A stretch of DNA of 28,183 bases from a virus, in IMG/VR virus record IMGVR_UViG_3300042988_000489, positions 1-28,183 of that record. The stretch is one strand, 5' to 3'. The notes below the pieces were generated by a model. The model made no database searches and was not told the origin of the DNA. It saw only the letters and a list, made by a program, of their open reading frames with translations. Shown piece by piece: positions 20,802-28,183 of the stretch. Position 1 is the stretch's first letter; the number at the start of each line of letters is the position of its first letter. Both the position numbers and the translations under genes were made by a program.

Positions 20802-21227
20802 TCAGGCCAGCTGCCACAGGCCGTTGGTGGCGTCGAAGTCGATGGTGAACGACTCGCCGGCCGCCAGCGTGATGCTGCTGCCGTAGTCGTAGAACGCGAC
20901 CAGCGGATCGGCCGGGCTGGTGGGCGTGTCGTTGTAGATGCTGACGTAGCGCAACGGCCCGATGGAGCCGCCGCTGGCCGTCAGCACCTCGTCGGCGATG
21001 GTCACCTTGGCCGTGCCGCTGGTCTCGCTCAACGTCACGGTGTCGAGCGTCATACCCCCCGCGCTGTAGCCGTTGCCGGCGCTGATCTCGGTGAGGTTGG
21101 CGAACACCGTGTTGGTGTTCACCGGCGCCGTGTTGGTCGCCGCGCCCTTGAACGTGTGGCTGGACCAGTTGTGGACAGCCTTGTTGAGCTGCTCCACGTA
21201 GTCGAGGAACTTGGTGTAGGTGGCCAT
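20802..21227 (-). CDS. Virion-like beta-rich protein (decoration candidate)
   Basis: A 141-residue protein begins with a helix (MATYTKFLDYVEQLNKAVHNW) and then is an Ala/Thr/Gly/Val-rich beta domain (GGMTLDTVTLSETSGTAKVTI, RYVSIYNDTPTSPADPLVAF and the terminal ESFTIDFDATNGLWQL). The last segment is typical of phage structural proteins. A Shine-Dalgarno AGGACACCACCCATG is shared in form with other virion genes. It lies just after a terminator. Exact role unknown, capsid decoration or head fibre likely. Confidence 0.65.
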   Translation of the reverse strand: MATYTKFLDYVEQLNKAVHNWSSHTFKGAATNTAPVNTNTVFANLTEISAGNGYSAGGMTLDTVTLSETSGTAKVTIADEVLTASGGSIGPLRYVSIYNDTPTSPADPLVAFYDYGSSITLAAGESFTIDFDATNGLWQLA

Positions 21228-21250
21228 GGGTGGTGTCCTGTGCGCGGCGG

Positions 21251-21281
21251 AAACGAAAAGGCCGCCCGGTGAGGGGCGGCC
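21251..21281 (-). terminator. Intrinsic terminator after the capsid block
   Basis: On the minus strand the 8-bp stem GGCCGCCC (21274-21281) and GGGCGGCC (21260-21267), with a 6-base loop, is followed by TTTTCGTTT (21251-21259). It follows the 168-residue gene and precedes the 141-residue gene, so it should end most transcripts from the capsid genes and set a step in expression. Confidence 0.85.
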
Positions 21282-21320
21282 CTTGATGTCTCAGCCGCTG
21301 GCATCGCCAGCGGGCGAGGA

Positions 21321-21827
21321 TCAGTCGGCGATGGCCTCGGCGGCCGTGGCGCCGCTGTAGCGCTTGCCGTAGAGGTTGTAGATCACCACGCAGCCGCGCG
21401 ACGCGGTGGCCGCGTGGCCGGTGCCGTCGACGCGGAAGCAGTCGAAGCCGTTGGCCGTGTCCAGGTCGGACGCCAGCACATCGATGATGTACAGGCTGTC
21501 CTTGCTGTTGGTGGTCTGGGTGGTGAACGTGTTGGACGTCACCGCGGTCTCGGTCATGGTCTTGCTGGCCGCGTAGTCGGTGTTGGCCAGCATGCGCGTG
21601 AAGGCCAGCGCCTTCTCGCCGGTGCCGGCCACCGCAGTGGCCTGCTTCAGCGTGATGGTGCTGCCCGTGACGGTGGTGCCGTCGGCGATGCTGATGATGA
21701 TCTGCGCCCGCGTGTAGCCCTTCATCGACACGTAGGTGGTGTCGCCGAGGGTGGACGTGAGCAGCAGGCCGGCAGCGGCCACCACGGTGGTGACTTGCTC
21801 GTCCATGCGAGCGTTGGTGCTGATCAT
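21321..21827 (-). CDS. Capsid-associated structural candidate
   Basis: A 168-residue protein starts at ATG 21827 after a strong AAAGGATCATCACC leader and 31 bases after the capsid stop. It is Thr/Ala-rich with regular beta strands (VSMKGYTRAQIIISIADGTT, GSTITLKQATAVAGTGEKAL, DSLYIIDVLASDLD, GCVVIYNLYGKRY). Position and strong translation suggest an abundant head decoration or cement protein. No motif proves this. Confidence 0.65.
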   Translation of the reverse strand: MISTNARMDEQVTTVVAAAGLLLTSTLGDTTYVSMKGYTRAQIIISIADGTTVTGSTITLKQATAVAGTGEKALAFTRMLANTDYAASKTMTETAVTSNTFTTQTTNSKDSLYIIDVLASDLDTANGFDCFRVDGTGHAATASRGCVVIYNLYGKRYSGATAAEAIAD

Positions 21828-21858
21828 GGTGATGATCCTTTCAGTCGATGGGTTGGGA

Positions 21859-23178
21859 TCAGCGCGCCTGCAGCGTCACGAAGTGCGACAGCGTGTTGCT
21901 GCCGTTCTTGCGAGCGATCGGAGCCGAGAGCCAGGGCTGGCCGGTCATGCGCATCCGGAAGCGGAACGCGGTGAGGTTCTGGTCGAACCACAGATGCATC
22001 GAGGTGTCGGACTCGATGCCGGTGGACTTGACCAGCGCCAGGTACTGCGACAGGTCGCCGAGGATGATGTCGCCCAACGAAGACAGCGCCGATGCCGCCT
22101 CGGTGAACACCACGGGGCGCCCCATCAGCCGGTAGTCGGGGCCGGTCAGCGTGCTGGGGCCGTCGAACTGGATGGGGATGCCGCCGACGTTCTCGCTGCC
22201 GGCGACGTTCTTGATCGGCGTCGACAGCGAGCCCAGCTGCGGCAGGATGTCCTGGTTGGCGATCCACACGGCGTTGCGGAAGTTCCGCGCCGGCATGCGG
22301 GCCATCATCTTCAGGATGTTCTGCGCCAGGATGGTGTTGGCCGCCTGGCTGGTCTCCTTGGTCACCGTGACCAGGGCCGGCGACGCCAGGATGCCGAGGG
22401 GCATGCCGACGCCGTTGCCGTTGACGATGGCGTCGGTGACCTTGAACGCGATCTTCTGCGGCGCCTTGCGCGACACGTAGGCCGCCATCAGCGAAGCGTC
22501 CTGCAGCAGCTCATCGGTCATCGGCACCAGGGCCGTGACGCGGTTGAGCTTCAGCGACAGCTCCTTCAGGCTGGGCTTGCTCTGGGTCATGGCCGCGGCC
22601 TCGTTGTCCCAGTAGGCCAGGATGCCGCCGCTGGTCTGGTGCGAGGTCGTCTCATCGACGGGCAGCGTCATGTTGTTCGACTCGCTGGGCATGACGTCGC
22701 AGCGCGGCAGCAGCTCGGCGTCATCCATCACGACGGTCATGATCTGCTGGCGCCACACCGGCGGCACGGGGAAGCCACCATCCGCGCCCGACGACTCGTT
22801 GCCGTAGGTCGTGGCCGATGCTGCGCTCATCTGCAGCAGGCGATCATCGACGGCCTGGGGCCGCAGCACGGCCTCCTTGACCTTGACCGCGAATTCGCCG
22901 AGCGACGAGAAGCCGCGCGCCGGGTCGGACTCGATGACGGGCGCAGCGTTGCCGATGCGCGCGCCAGCCGGCAGCTCGAGCGAACGCTCGGCGTCGATGG
23001 CGGCCTGCACCTGCTCGATGCTGGCCTGCGCCGCGGTGGCGTCGGCCTGGGCTGCGGCGAACTGCAGCGCCTGCTCGGCGCTCAAGTCTTGGCCGTCGGG
23101 AGTGGATGCCGTGATCGTCTTCATGGTTTCGACGGCCGCGGCCTTGCGCTGCTGGAGCGCACGGAGTCGCTTGATCAT
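21859..23178 (-). CDS. HK97-fold major capsid protein
   Basis: The 439-residue product has the two-part make-up of HK97 capsids. A coiled-coil delta/scaffold domain spans about 1-100 (MIKRLRALQQRKAAAVETMK, AAQASIEQVQAAIDAER) and is probably removed by the upstream protease. The shell domain carries GGFPVPPVWRQQIM, ALVPMTDELLQDASLMAAYV, AIVNGNGVGMPLGIL and RNAVWIANQDILPQLGSLS. The C-terminal half has GRPVVFTEAASALSSLGDI and LWFDQNLTAFRFRMRMTGQP, standard for the family. It starts at ATG 23178 after AAAGGCAAGC. Confidence 0.93.
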   Translation of the reverse strand: MIKRLRALQQRKAAAVETMKTITASTPDGQDLSAEQALQFAAAQADATAAQASIEQVQAAIDAERSLELPAGARIGNAAPVIESDPARGFSSLGEFAVKVKEAVLRPQAVDDRLLQMSAASATTYGNESSGADGGFPVPPVWRQQIMTVVMDDAELLPRCDVMPSESNNMTLPVDETTSHQTSGGILAYWDNEAAAMTQSKPSLKELSLKLNRVTALVPMTDELLQDASLMAAYVSRKAPQKIAFKVTDAIVNGNGVGMPLGILASPALVTVTKETSQAANTILAQNILKMMARMPARNFRNAVWIANQDILPQLGSLSTPIKNVAGSENVGGIPIQFDGPSTLTGPDYRLMGRPVVFTEAASALSSLGDIILGDLSQYLALVKSTGIESDTSMHLWFDQNLTAFRFRMRMTGQPWLSAPIARKNGSNTLSHFVTLQAR

Positions 23179-23265
23179 GATGCTTGCCTTTCGTGCAATG
23201 CGTGCGGCCCGCTCGCGGCGGGCCTGGTTGGTCTGCTGTTGACTGGTGCGGCCGTCGGGCCGCCA

Positions 23266-23285
23266 GGGCAGGCGTGGGCCTGCCC
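23266..23285 (-). other. GC-rich hairpin between protease and capsid genes
   Basis: GGGCAGGC and GCCTGCCC pair into an 8-bp stem with a 4-base loop, followed by a smaller hairpin in the 123-base gap before the capsid gene. There is no T-tract, so it is probably an RNA processing or stabilising element rather than a terminator. Confidence 0.45.
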
Positions 23286-23301
23286 CAGGGACTGGAGCCA
23301 G

Positions 23302-24210
23302 TCAGGTCTCCAGGATCTGGATCTGCCGCTGCGCTGCAGCGGTGCTCATGCCACGCCGCACGCGGCGGGCCTTGGCGATGACGTCATCGAGCGTGGCGAT
23401 GCGGTCGGCCATGCCGGAGGCCACGGCGTCGCTGGCCAGCTTCATGCGGCCCTCGCCGAACGCCGGCCCGCGCACCACGTCAACCGGCACGCCCCGGCCC
23501 TTGGCCACGGCGCGGGTGAAGGCGTTGCCGTAGGCGTCGACCATGGCCTGCAGGTAGCCGCGGGTGTCGTCGCTGAGCGGGCCGCTCATGCCTTCGCTCT
23601 TGTACTTGCCGTAGCTGATGTACTCGCGCTTGATGCCCTCGCGGGCCTGCGCCTCGCTGTCGTCGGTGTAGGGCATGCGAACGCCGATGCTGCCCACCAT
23701 GCCGCTGGGCGTCACCACGATCTCGCTGGCCTGGCTGGCCACCCAGTAGGCAGCGCTGGCCGCTTCGGCGTTGGCCACGGCAATGACCGGCTTGACCGCG
23801 CGCGCCGCGGCCACCACGTCGGCGAGCTCGGCGGTGCCGCTGACGCTGCCGCCCGGCGAGTCGATGTCGAGCACGATGGTGCCCACCTCGTCGCTGGCCA
23901 TGGCCTGGCGGATCTGCGCGGCCACCGCCTCGGTGCTGGTGAGCGGCCGCGAGGCGTTGTTTGCCGCGTAGGCGCGATGCGTCATGACGCCGTAGATGGG
24001 CACCACCTGCACGCCGGCGCCGCTGGCAGCCTGGGCCTGCGCGCGGCGCTGCACGGCAGCCTCTGGCGCGTCGCCGACGGCCTCGGCGATCTGCAGGGCG
24101 TCGAGGCGCACGCCGGAGGACCAGCGCACCAGCACGCCCTCCATGGCGCCCCAGGCCTCGTCGGTGACAGCCCACGGCTGCGAGTAGAAAGCGGAAAGCA
24201 GGCGCAGCAT
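23302..24210 (-). CDS. S49-family capsid maturation protease
   Basis: This 302-residue SppA/ClpP-fold serine protease has its nucleophile Ser152 in EAASAAYWVAS and its likely general base Lys204 in YGKYKSEG. The conserved strand TIVLDIDSPGGSVSG lies at residues 111-125 and VGSIGVRMPY follows the active site. It cleaves scaffold and capsid domains during prohead maturation. It starts at ATG 24210, one base after the portal stop, and lies directly before the capsid gene, the usual order. Confidence 0.92.
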   Translation of the reverse strand: MLRLLSAFYSQPWAVTDEAWGAMEGVLVRWSSGVRLDALQIAEAVGDAPEAAVQRRAQAQAASGAGVQVVPIYGVMTHRAYAANNASRPLTSTEAVAAQIRQAMASDEVGTIVLDIDSPGGSVSGTAELADVVAAARAVKPVIAVANAEAASAAYWVASQASEIVVTPSGMVGSIGVRMPYTDDSEAQAREGIKREYISYGKYKSEGMSGPLSDDTRGYLQAMVDAYGNAFTRAVAKGRGVPVDVVRGPAFGEGRMKLASDAVASGMADRIATLDDVIAKARRVRRGMSTAAAQRQIQILET

Positions 24211-24211
24211 G

Positions 24212-25708
24212 TCAGGCCCCCAGTCGGATGATGTAGGCCGCTCGCGCGGTCGTGAAGTCTTCGCCGGTCATGCGGCCAGCATTCAGGCGGGTGCGCTCGA
24301 AGACAGCCTGCAGATCGGCAGCGTAGGCGGCGGCGTCCAGCGCCGGAGCGCCCATGACCTCAGCCACCCAGCGCCCGTGCTCAACGGTGGCAGCGTCGCC
24401 AGCGCGGAACATGGCCAGCTCTTTGCGCGCCACGCGGTCGGCCGTGGCGGTCAACAGCGCCACCATGCGCTCGCCGCTGACAGCCGGCACCGATGCCGAT
24501 GCAGCCGCAGGCGGCGGCTCCGGCAGCTGGGCCGGCGCAGCGCCGACCGGCTGCATGTTGAGCGGCTGCAACGGTGCGTCGAGCCCGTCGAGCGGGTTCA
24601 GGTTCTCCATGCTGCGCGCCTCGTTGCGCGTCAGCCAGCCGTCTTGGATGCCCTTGCCGTAGGCCTCGAACCGGGTGCGGGTGTCGCCGCGCAGCAGCAC
24701 GTCGAGCTTGTGCTCGGCATAGTGGATGCCGTCGTCGCCGATGCCCAGGTCGCGCAGCAGCGCCTGCTCCCAGGCGATGCACGACGGCATGATGGTGTCG
24801 GTCGAGAAGTCGAGCTGCTGGTGCTCGATGTTGCCCCAGGTCGCCCTGTCCAATATGCCGATCTTGTGCGGCGGCATCCTGAATAGGCCGGCGATGTCCA
24901 CATCGCTGTACTTGCGCAGCTCGAGGAACTGGGCGTCGCTGTTGTTGACCTGGATGGCCTGCAGCTCTTTGCCGTCCTCCATGACGGGGATTCGGCCGCT
25001 GTTCATGCCGCCGAAGCCGGCGGCGAAGTCGCTGGCGTACTTGCGGCGGTCTTCGGCGCTGGCGAACTTGCCGGCCATCTTGATCCACATCGGCGGCCTG
25101 GCGCTGTTGGCGAAGTAGCGGGCGCCGTAGTCGCGCGCTGCGATGGCCGCGCCGATGGCTTCGCGCTCGGCCTCGATGGGGTTCATGCCCTGGTAGCCGT
25201 CGAGCGACAACGATGCGACGTGCAGCAACTCACCGAACACATACACCCGCCGCGTGCCGTCGGGCATGGTGTAGGTGTAGCGCGGCGCACCGCTGGCGGT
25301 GACCTCGAGCTGCATCTTGTCGGGGTGCAGCGGCAGCAGCATGTCGACGCGGCCGGCACCGTCGGTGACGATCTGCGCGTAGGCGTTGCCGCGCAGGTCG
25401 AGGTGCGCCTGCATCATTGCGCGCAGCCCCATCGCCGTCATCCACGGGTTGGGCTGGTCGTGCAGCAGCCGGTAGGCCCAGTGGTCCGTGGCGCGTTCCT
25501 TGCCGCCGTCGGGCAGACGACGGTAGACCATGAGCGGCAGCATGCCGATGGTCTCGGCCCGCACGCGGACGCACTTGTAGACCGTGCTGAGGCGCATGGC
25601 CGAGTCGGCCGACACCGGCACGCCGGCCAAGGCGCCCACACCGACGGACGAAAACCAGAAGTCGTCAGCCGGGCCACGGGATGCGCCGATGTTGGTTGCC
25701 AGGAACAT
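24212..25708 (-). CDS. Portal protein (HK97 type)
   Basis: The 498-residue product starts at ATG 25708, which overlaps the stop of the small membrane protein by one base. Family features are STVYKCVRVRAETIGMLPL, WAYRLLHDQPNPWMTAMGLR, LDLRGNAYAQIVTDG and GILDRATWGNIEHQQLDF. It makes the dodecameric ring through which DNA enters and leaves. The C-terminal 100 residues are Ala/Pro-rich (LPEPPPAAASASVP) and then helical. A longer in-frame start at 25921 is ignored because it overlaps the membrane protein and the terminase. Confidence 0.93.
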   Translation of the reverse strand: MFLATNIGASRGPADDFWFSSVGVGALAGVPVSADSAMRLSTVYKCVRVRAETIGMLPLMVYRRLPDGGKERATDHWAYRLLHDQPNPWMTAMGLRAMMQAHLDLRGNAYAQIVTDGAGRVDMLLPLHPDKMQLEVTASGAPRYTYTMPDGTRRVYVFGELLHVASLSLDGYQGMNPIEAEREAIGAAIAARDYGARYFANSARPPMWIKMAGKFASAEDRRKYASDFAAGFGGMNSGRIPVMEDGKELQAIQVNNSDAQFLELRKYSDVDIAGLFRMPPHKIGILDRATWGNIEHQQLDFSTDTIMPSCIAWEQALLRDLGIGDDGIHYAEHKLDVLLRGDTRTRFEAYGKGIQDGWLTRNEARSMENLNPLDGLDAPLQPLNMQPVGAAPAQLPEPPPAAASASVPAVSGERMVALLTATADRVARKELAMFRAGDAATVEHGRWVAEVMGAPALDAAAYAADLQAVFERTRLNAGRMTGEDFTTARAAYIIRLGA

Positions 25709-25863
25709 CAGCGGGCGCTCACGGCGCGAGCGCCGAAGATGGTGACAGCCAGCACCAGCACGCCCGCGGTGATGAGCCCGGCCGGCAGGTAGACCAGGCC
25801 CGCGCCAATGCTGGCCAGGGCCACACCGGCCAGGATGGAGGCGTTGTAGACGTAGCGGTGCAT
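25708..25863 (-). CDS. Small two-span membrane protein between terminase and portal
   Basis: A 51-residue frame, ATG 25863 to TGA 25708-25710, encodes MHRYVYNASILAGVALASIG and a second hydrophobic segment (GLITAGVLVLAVTIFGA), with a basic C-terminus. Two spans are likely (about 8-27 and 29-45). Small membrane proteins between large terminase and portal are common in HK97-like phages, with unknown function. It starts five bases after the terminase stop and runs into the portal start (TGATG). Confidence 0.65.
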   Translation of the reverse strand: MHRYVYNASILAGVALASIGAGLVYLPAGLITAGVLVLAVTIFGARAVSAR

Positions 25864-25868
25864 GAGCG

Positions 25869-27596
25869 TCAGACGAAGGCGATGGAGTCTTCGGGCCCGT
25901 AGTGCTCGACCTTGGCCTCACCGGCGCCGACCATGGCGCGGCTCATGGCCAGGATGGTGGCCACGGCCGCGTCGATCTTGTTCTCGGGCTTGGCTTTGCG
26001 CGGAAAGATGTTGTCGTTGCGGTCGACCATCACTTCCACGTTGGCCAGCATCCACAACATGGCGGGGTTGCCGTCGGTGTGGAAGCGGCCGGCGTCGACC
26101 AGCGCGGCGATGAGCTTCATCGGCTCGCTGAGGTGCCGCGTGGTCATGGGCACGTCGACGACGGTGAAGCCGCCGGCCTGCAGCGCCGGCGCGATCTCGC
26201 GGCTGCCCCAGGCATCCATGGCGATCTCGCGCACGACGTGGCGCTCGGACACCTGCTCGATGTGGTCCTGGATCAGCCGCAGGTCGATCATGTTGCCCGG
26301 GGTCTGCACCAAATGACCCTGCTGAGCCCAGGCGCGGTAATGCTGGTTCTCCGGCCGCTGCACGGCGGCCTCGGGCAGCCAGTTTGCGCTGATGGCCCAG
26401 TAGTGCCACTGGCCGTCGATCTGCCGGCGCCAGACGCGCACGGCGCTGGCGATGTCTTGCTTGCTGGCCAGGTCGGTGCCGATCCAGCATTCTTCACCCG
26501 TGAACTCGTCAGCGGTCAGCGTGGCGTCAGCCGTGCGTTGCAGGGCTTCAAGGTTGAGCCAGGGGCTGGCGCTGTTCACCCAGACGTTCAGGTGCTTGGT
26601 CTTGAACACGGCAGCCTTGCGCGGGTCGCGCACGGCTTCGGCTTGCGACGCCAGCAGGCTGTCGGCGTTGACGCTGACGGCATAGTTGGGGTTCGCCTTG
26701 GCCAGCGCGGCGGGCTGCGTCCAGTCGTCGCCGACGTCGATGCCGTAGACGATGCCCCAGCGGCGGTCATCGGTCACCAGGCCCTCGAGCACGCGCTGCA
26801 GATCCTGCTGGTGGGCGTAGCACGGCCCGCCGATGTTGCTGCCGGCCGTGGTGATGACCAACAGCAGCGGCTGCGACCGCGCGCCCATGCCGGTGGCCAT
26901 GGTGTCGTACAGCTCGGACGTGGCGTGCTCGTGGTACTCGTCGACGATGCTGCAGCTGGGGCTGGCGCCGTCGCCGGGCTTGCCGATCAGCGGCTCGAAC
27001 TTGCTGTTGGTGTCGAGCACCAGCAGCTTCGAGGCGTTGGGCAGCACGCCGTAGTGCGCGCGGAACTCCGGCGAGGCCATGGCCATCAGGCGCGCGGGGC
27101 GAAACACCTCATGCGCCTGGTCACGGCTGGTGGCGCCGCTGTAGACCTCGGCACCGAACTCGCCGTCGGCCGTCAGCATGAAGTTGCCGATGACGCTGCC
27201 GATGGTGCTCTTGCCGTTCTTCCGGGGGATGAACAGGTCGGCGCGGTGGAAGCGGCGCAGGCCGGATTCACCATGCACCCAGCCGAAGATGCTCACCAGG
27301 GCGAAGACCTGCCAGCCGGCAAGCTGGATGCGCTCGCCTCGGGCGGCCCAGTCGCCTTTGATGTGCGGCATGAGCTCGGCGAAGCGGCAGATGCGCTCCG
27401 CGGGGCGGTAGCGCTTGCCTTGGGCGTCAACCAGCTCGGGGTTGAAGCGGTACGGGAAGGCGGTGTCGCTCTCCTGCCGCTGCAGGTCGCGCCGGTGACG
27501 CTCGCAGGCCAGGCGCTCCCACTTGCACGCGGGGCGCACGCCGGTAAGCACTTCGTCGACGTAGCGCTCGGCGATGGCGAGGTAGTCGCGGGTCAT
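25869..27596 (-). CDS. terL: Large terminase subunit
   Basis: A 575-residue packaging motor with Walker A RKNGKST (125-131) and Walker B SIVDE (216-220), then a C-terminal RNase H-like nuclease with acidic residues in IGTDLASKQD, IAMDAWGSRE and NKIDAAVATI. The ATPase drives DNA into the prohead through the portal, and the nuclease cuts concatemers. The family resembles Terminase_1 of HK97-like phages, with GWQVFALVSIFGW upstream of the P-loop as adenine-binding motif. Ten bases separate it from the small subunit gene. Confidence 0.94.
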   Translation of the reverse strand: MTRDYLAIAERYVDEVLTGVRPACKWERLACERHRRDLQRQESDTAFPYRFNPELVDAQGKRYRPAERICRFAELMPHIKGDWAARGERIQLAGWQVFALVSIFGWVHGESGLRRFHRADLFIPRKNGKSTIGSVIGNFMLTADGEFGAEVYSGATSRDQAHEVFRPARLMAMASPEFRAHYGVLPNASKLLVLDTNSKFEPLIGKPGDGASPSCSIVDEYHEHATSELYDTMATGMGARSQPLLLVITTAGSNIGGPCYAHQQDLQRVLEGLVTDDRRWGIVYGIDVGDDWTQPAALAKANPNYAVSVNADSLLASQAEAVRDPRKAAVFKTKHLNVWVNSASPWLNLEALQRTADATLTADEFTGEECWIGTDLASKQDIASAVRVWRRQIDGQWHYWAISANWLPEAAVQRPENQHYRAWAQQGHLVQTPGNMIDLRLIQDHIEQVSERHVVREIAMDAWGSREIAPALQAGGFTVVDVPMTTRHLSEPMKLIAALVDAGRFHTDGNPAMLWMLANVEVMVDRNDNIFPRKAKPENKIDAAVATILAMSRAMVGAGEAKVEHYGPEDSIAFV

Positions 27597-27606
27597 GGTG
27601 CGGAGG

Positions 27607-28143
27607 TCAGATGGCGCCGAAGCCTTGCTGCGCAGGGTCGGATTCCATGCCGGGCAGCTTGTACTGGGCGTCGTTGCGCGAGGCGGTGACGCGCGAGCGG
27701 GCCGATGGGCTCATGCCGAAGCTGGCCAGGTAGCGGTCGACCTCACGGCTGAGCTCGGCGGCCTGGCGGGACAAGATTGATTCGCGCTGGAAACCCGTGG
27801 GCGTGTACTGGATGAGCGCTTCGGTCACGTCGCCGCCGTCCTCTATCGCCTGCTGCTGCCGCGCCCACAGCGCGCGCTCGACCTGCTGCAGCCGGCCGTA
27901 GGCGCGCACGTAGAGCTCCAGCGCGGTGCGGTCGATGCGGGTCAGCAGGCCCAGCTCGAGCAGCTCGGGCGTGACGCGCTTCCACTCGGCCCGGGCCTCG
28001 CGGCTGAGGTGCTTCGGCATGTCCGGCAGGCCGACTTCCGGATGCACGCCATCGCTCAAGTCAGCGGCACGCAGTGGCCGCGTGCGGGCGCCCGTGAACG
28101 CCTTGACGTTCTCAGGCAACGGCTTCGGACCCCTCAAACCCAC
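27607..28143 (-). CDS. terS: Small terminase subunit (P27 family)
   Basis: A 178-residue protein begins MGLRGPKPLPENVKAF, the signature start of the P27 small terminase family. It continues with SREARAEWKRVTPELLELG, IDRTALELYVRAYGRLQQVE and SRQAAELSREVDRYLASFGMSPSAR in shorter parts typical of the helical oligomer. It binds the packaging site and regulates the large subunit. The start is a GTG at 28143 with GAGG about 11 bases upstream; the real start could lie beyond the window only if another codon is used. The remaining 40 bases hold no gene. Confidence 0.9.
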   Translation of the reverse strand: MGLRGPKPLPENVKAFTGARTRPLRAADLSDGVHPEVGLPDMPKHLSREARAEWKRVTPELLELGLLTRIDRTALELYVRAYGRLQQVERALWARQQQAIEDGGDVTEALIQYTPTGFQRESILSRQAAELSREVDRYLASFGMSPSARSRVTASRNDAQYKLPGMESDPAQQGFGAI

Positions 28144-28183
28144 AGGAAAAAACCCTCAAAACCCATTCACGCGAGAAATCGAC

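Noticed and set aside
23179-23301. Terminator between protease and capsid genes
   Set aside because: Stable hairpins exist but no T-tract follows on the minus strand.
21736-24231. 831-codon plus-strand frame opposite capsid and protease
   Set aside because: Shadow of two certain genes; composition dominated by His, Gly, Arg and Ala, no domain.
25902-27689. 595-codon plus-strand frame opposite the large terminase
   Set aside because: Antisense shadow of a gene with clear Walker motifs.

Overview
This window is about 25.8 kb of a temperate siphophage genome carried by a GC-rich proteobacterium, preceded by about 2.3 kb holding a recombinase cluster. The very high GC content, the GTGA/ATGA-coupled genes and an attachment core matching the 3' half of a GC-rich tRNA-Val(CAC) suggest a Burkholderiales-like betaproteobacterium. 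This host assignment is an inference from the sequence alone.

Positions 1-2337 (+ strand) hold a short C-terminal protein fragment and a small repeat that look like the edge of an unidentified mobile element. Three overlapping genes follow: a complete integron-integrase-like tyrosine recombinase (IntI type), an excisionase-like helix-turn-helix protein and a phage-type tyrosine integrase. Twenty bases after the integrase stop lies a 48-bp segment identical in form to the 3' half of a tRNA-Val(CAC), i.e. an attachment core. The order integrase - core - lysis genes is that of attP in a circular phage genome, or of a junction between two elements inserted in tandem at the same tRNA. It is not the normal left end of a single prophage.

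From 2444 to 28143 everything is on the minus strand, so the transcriptional order runs from right to left. It is: small terminase (P27), large terminase, small membrane protein, portal, S49 protease, HK97-type capsid, and then an accessory block of beta-rich, repeat and enzyme-like proteins including a LamG-like protein and an alpha/beta hydrolase. Next come head-tail connector, head-closure adaptor, gp10-like and DUF3168 proteins, tail tube, tail chaperone G and GT (made by a -1 frameshift at G_GGA_AAC), tape measure, DUF2460, DUF2163, NlpC/P60 peptidase and a tail-tip hub that is split in two frames. The order ends with a LamG-tipped receptor-binding candidate, a second papain-like hydrolase, an XhlA-like membrane protein, a GH24 SAR endolysin, and a promoter-led late cassette with holin, nested Rz/Rz1 spanins and small proteins up to the attachment core.

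The head-to-tail order from portal to tail hub parallels that of gene transfer agents and their phage relatives. The integrase, P27 terminase, full lysis set and attachment core mark it as a phage. Two intrinsic terminators sit next to the genes for abundant virion proteins, and one sigma70-like promoter overlapped by a palindrome controls the last lysis genes.

The most notable points are the IntI-xis-int overlap, the attP-like junction, the programmed frameshift, the apparent frame break in the tail hub, and the roughly 4-kb accessory block between capsid and connector.
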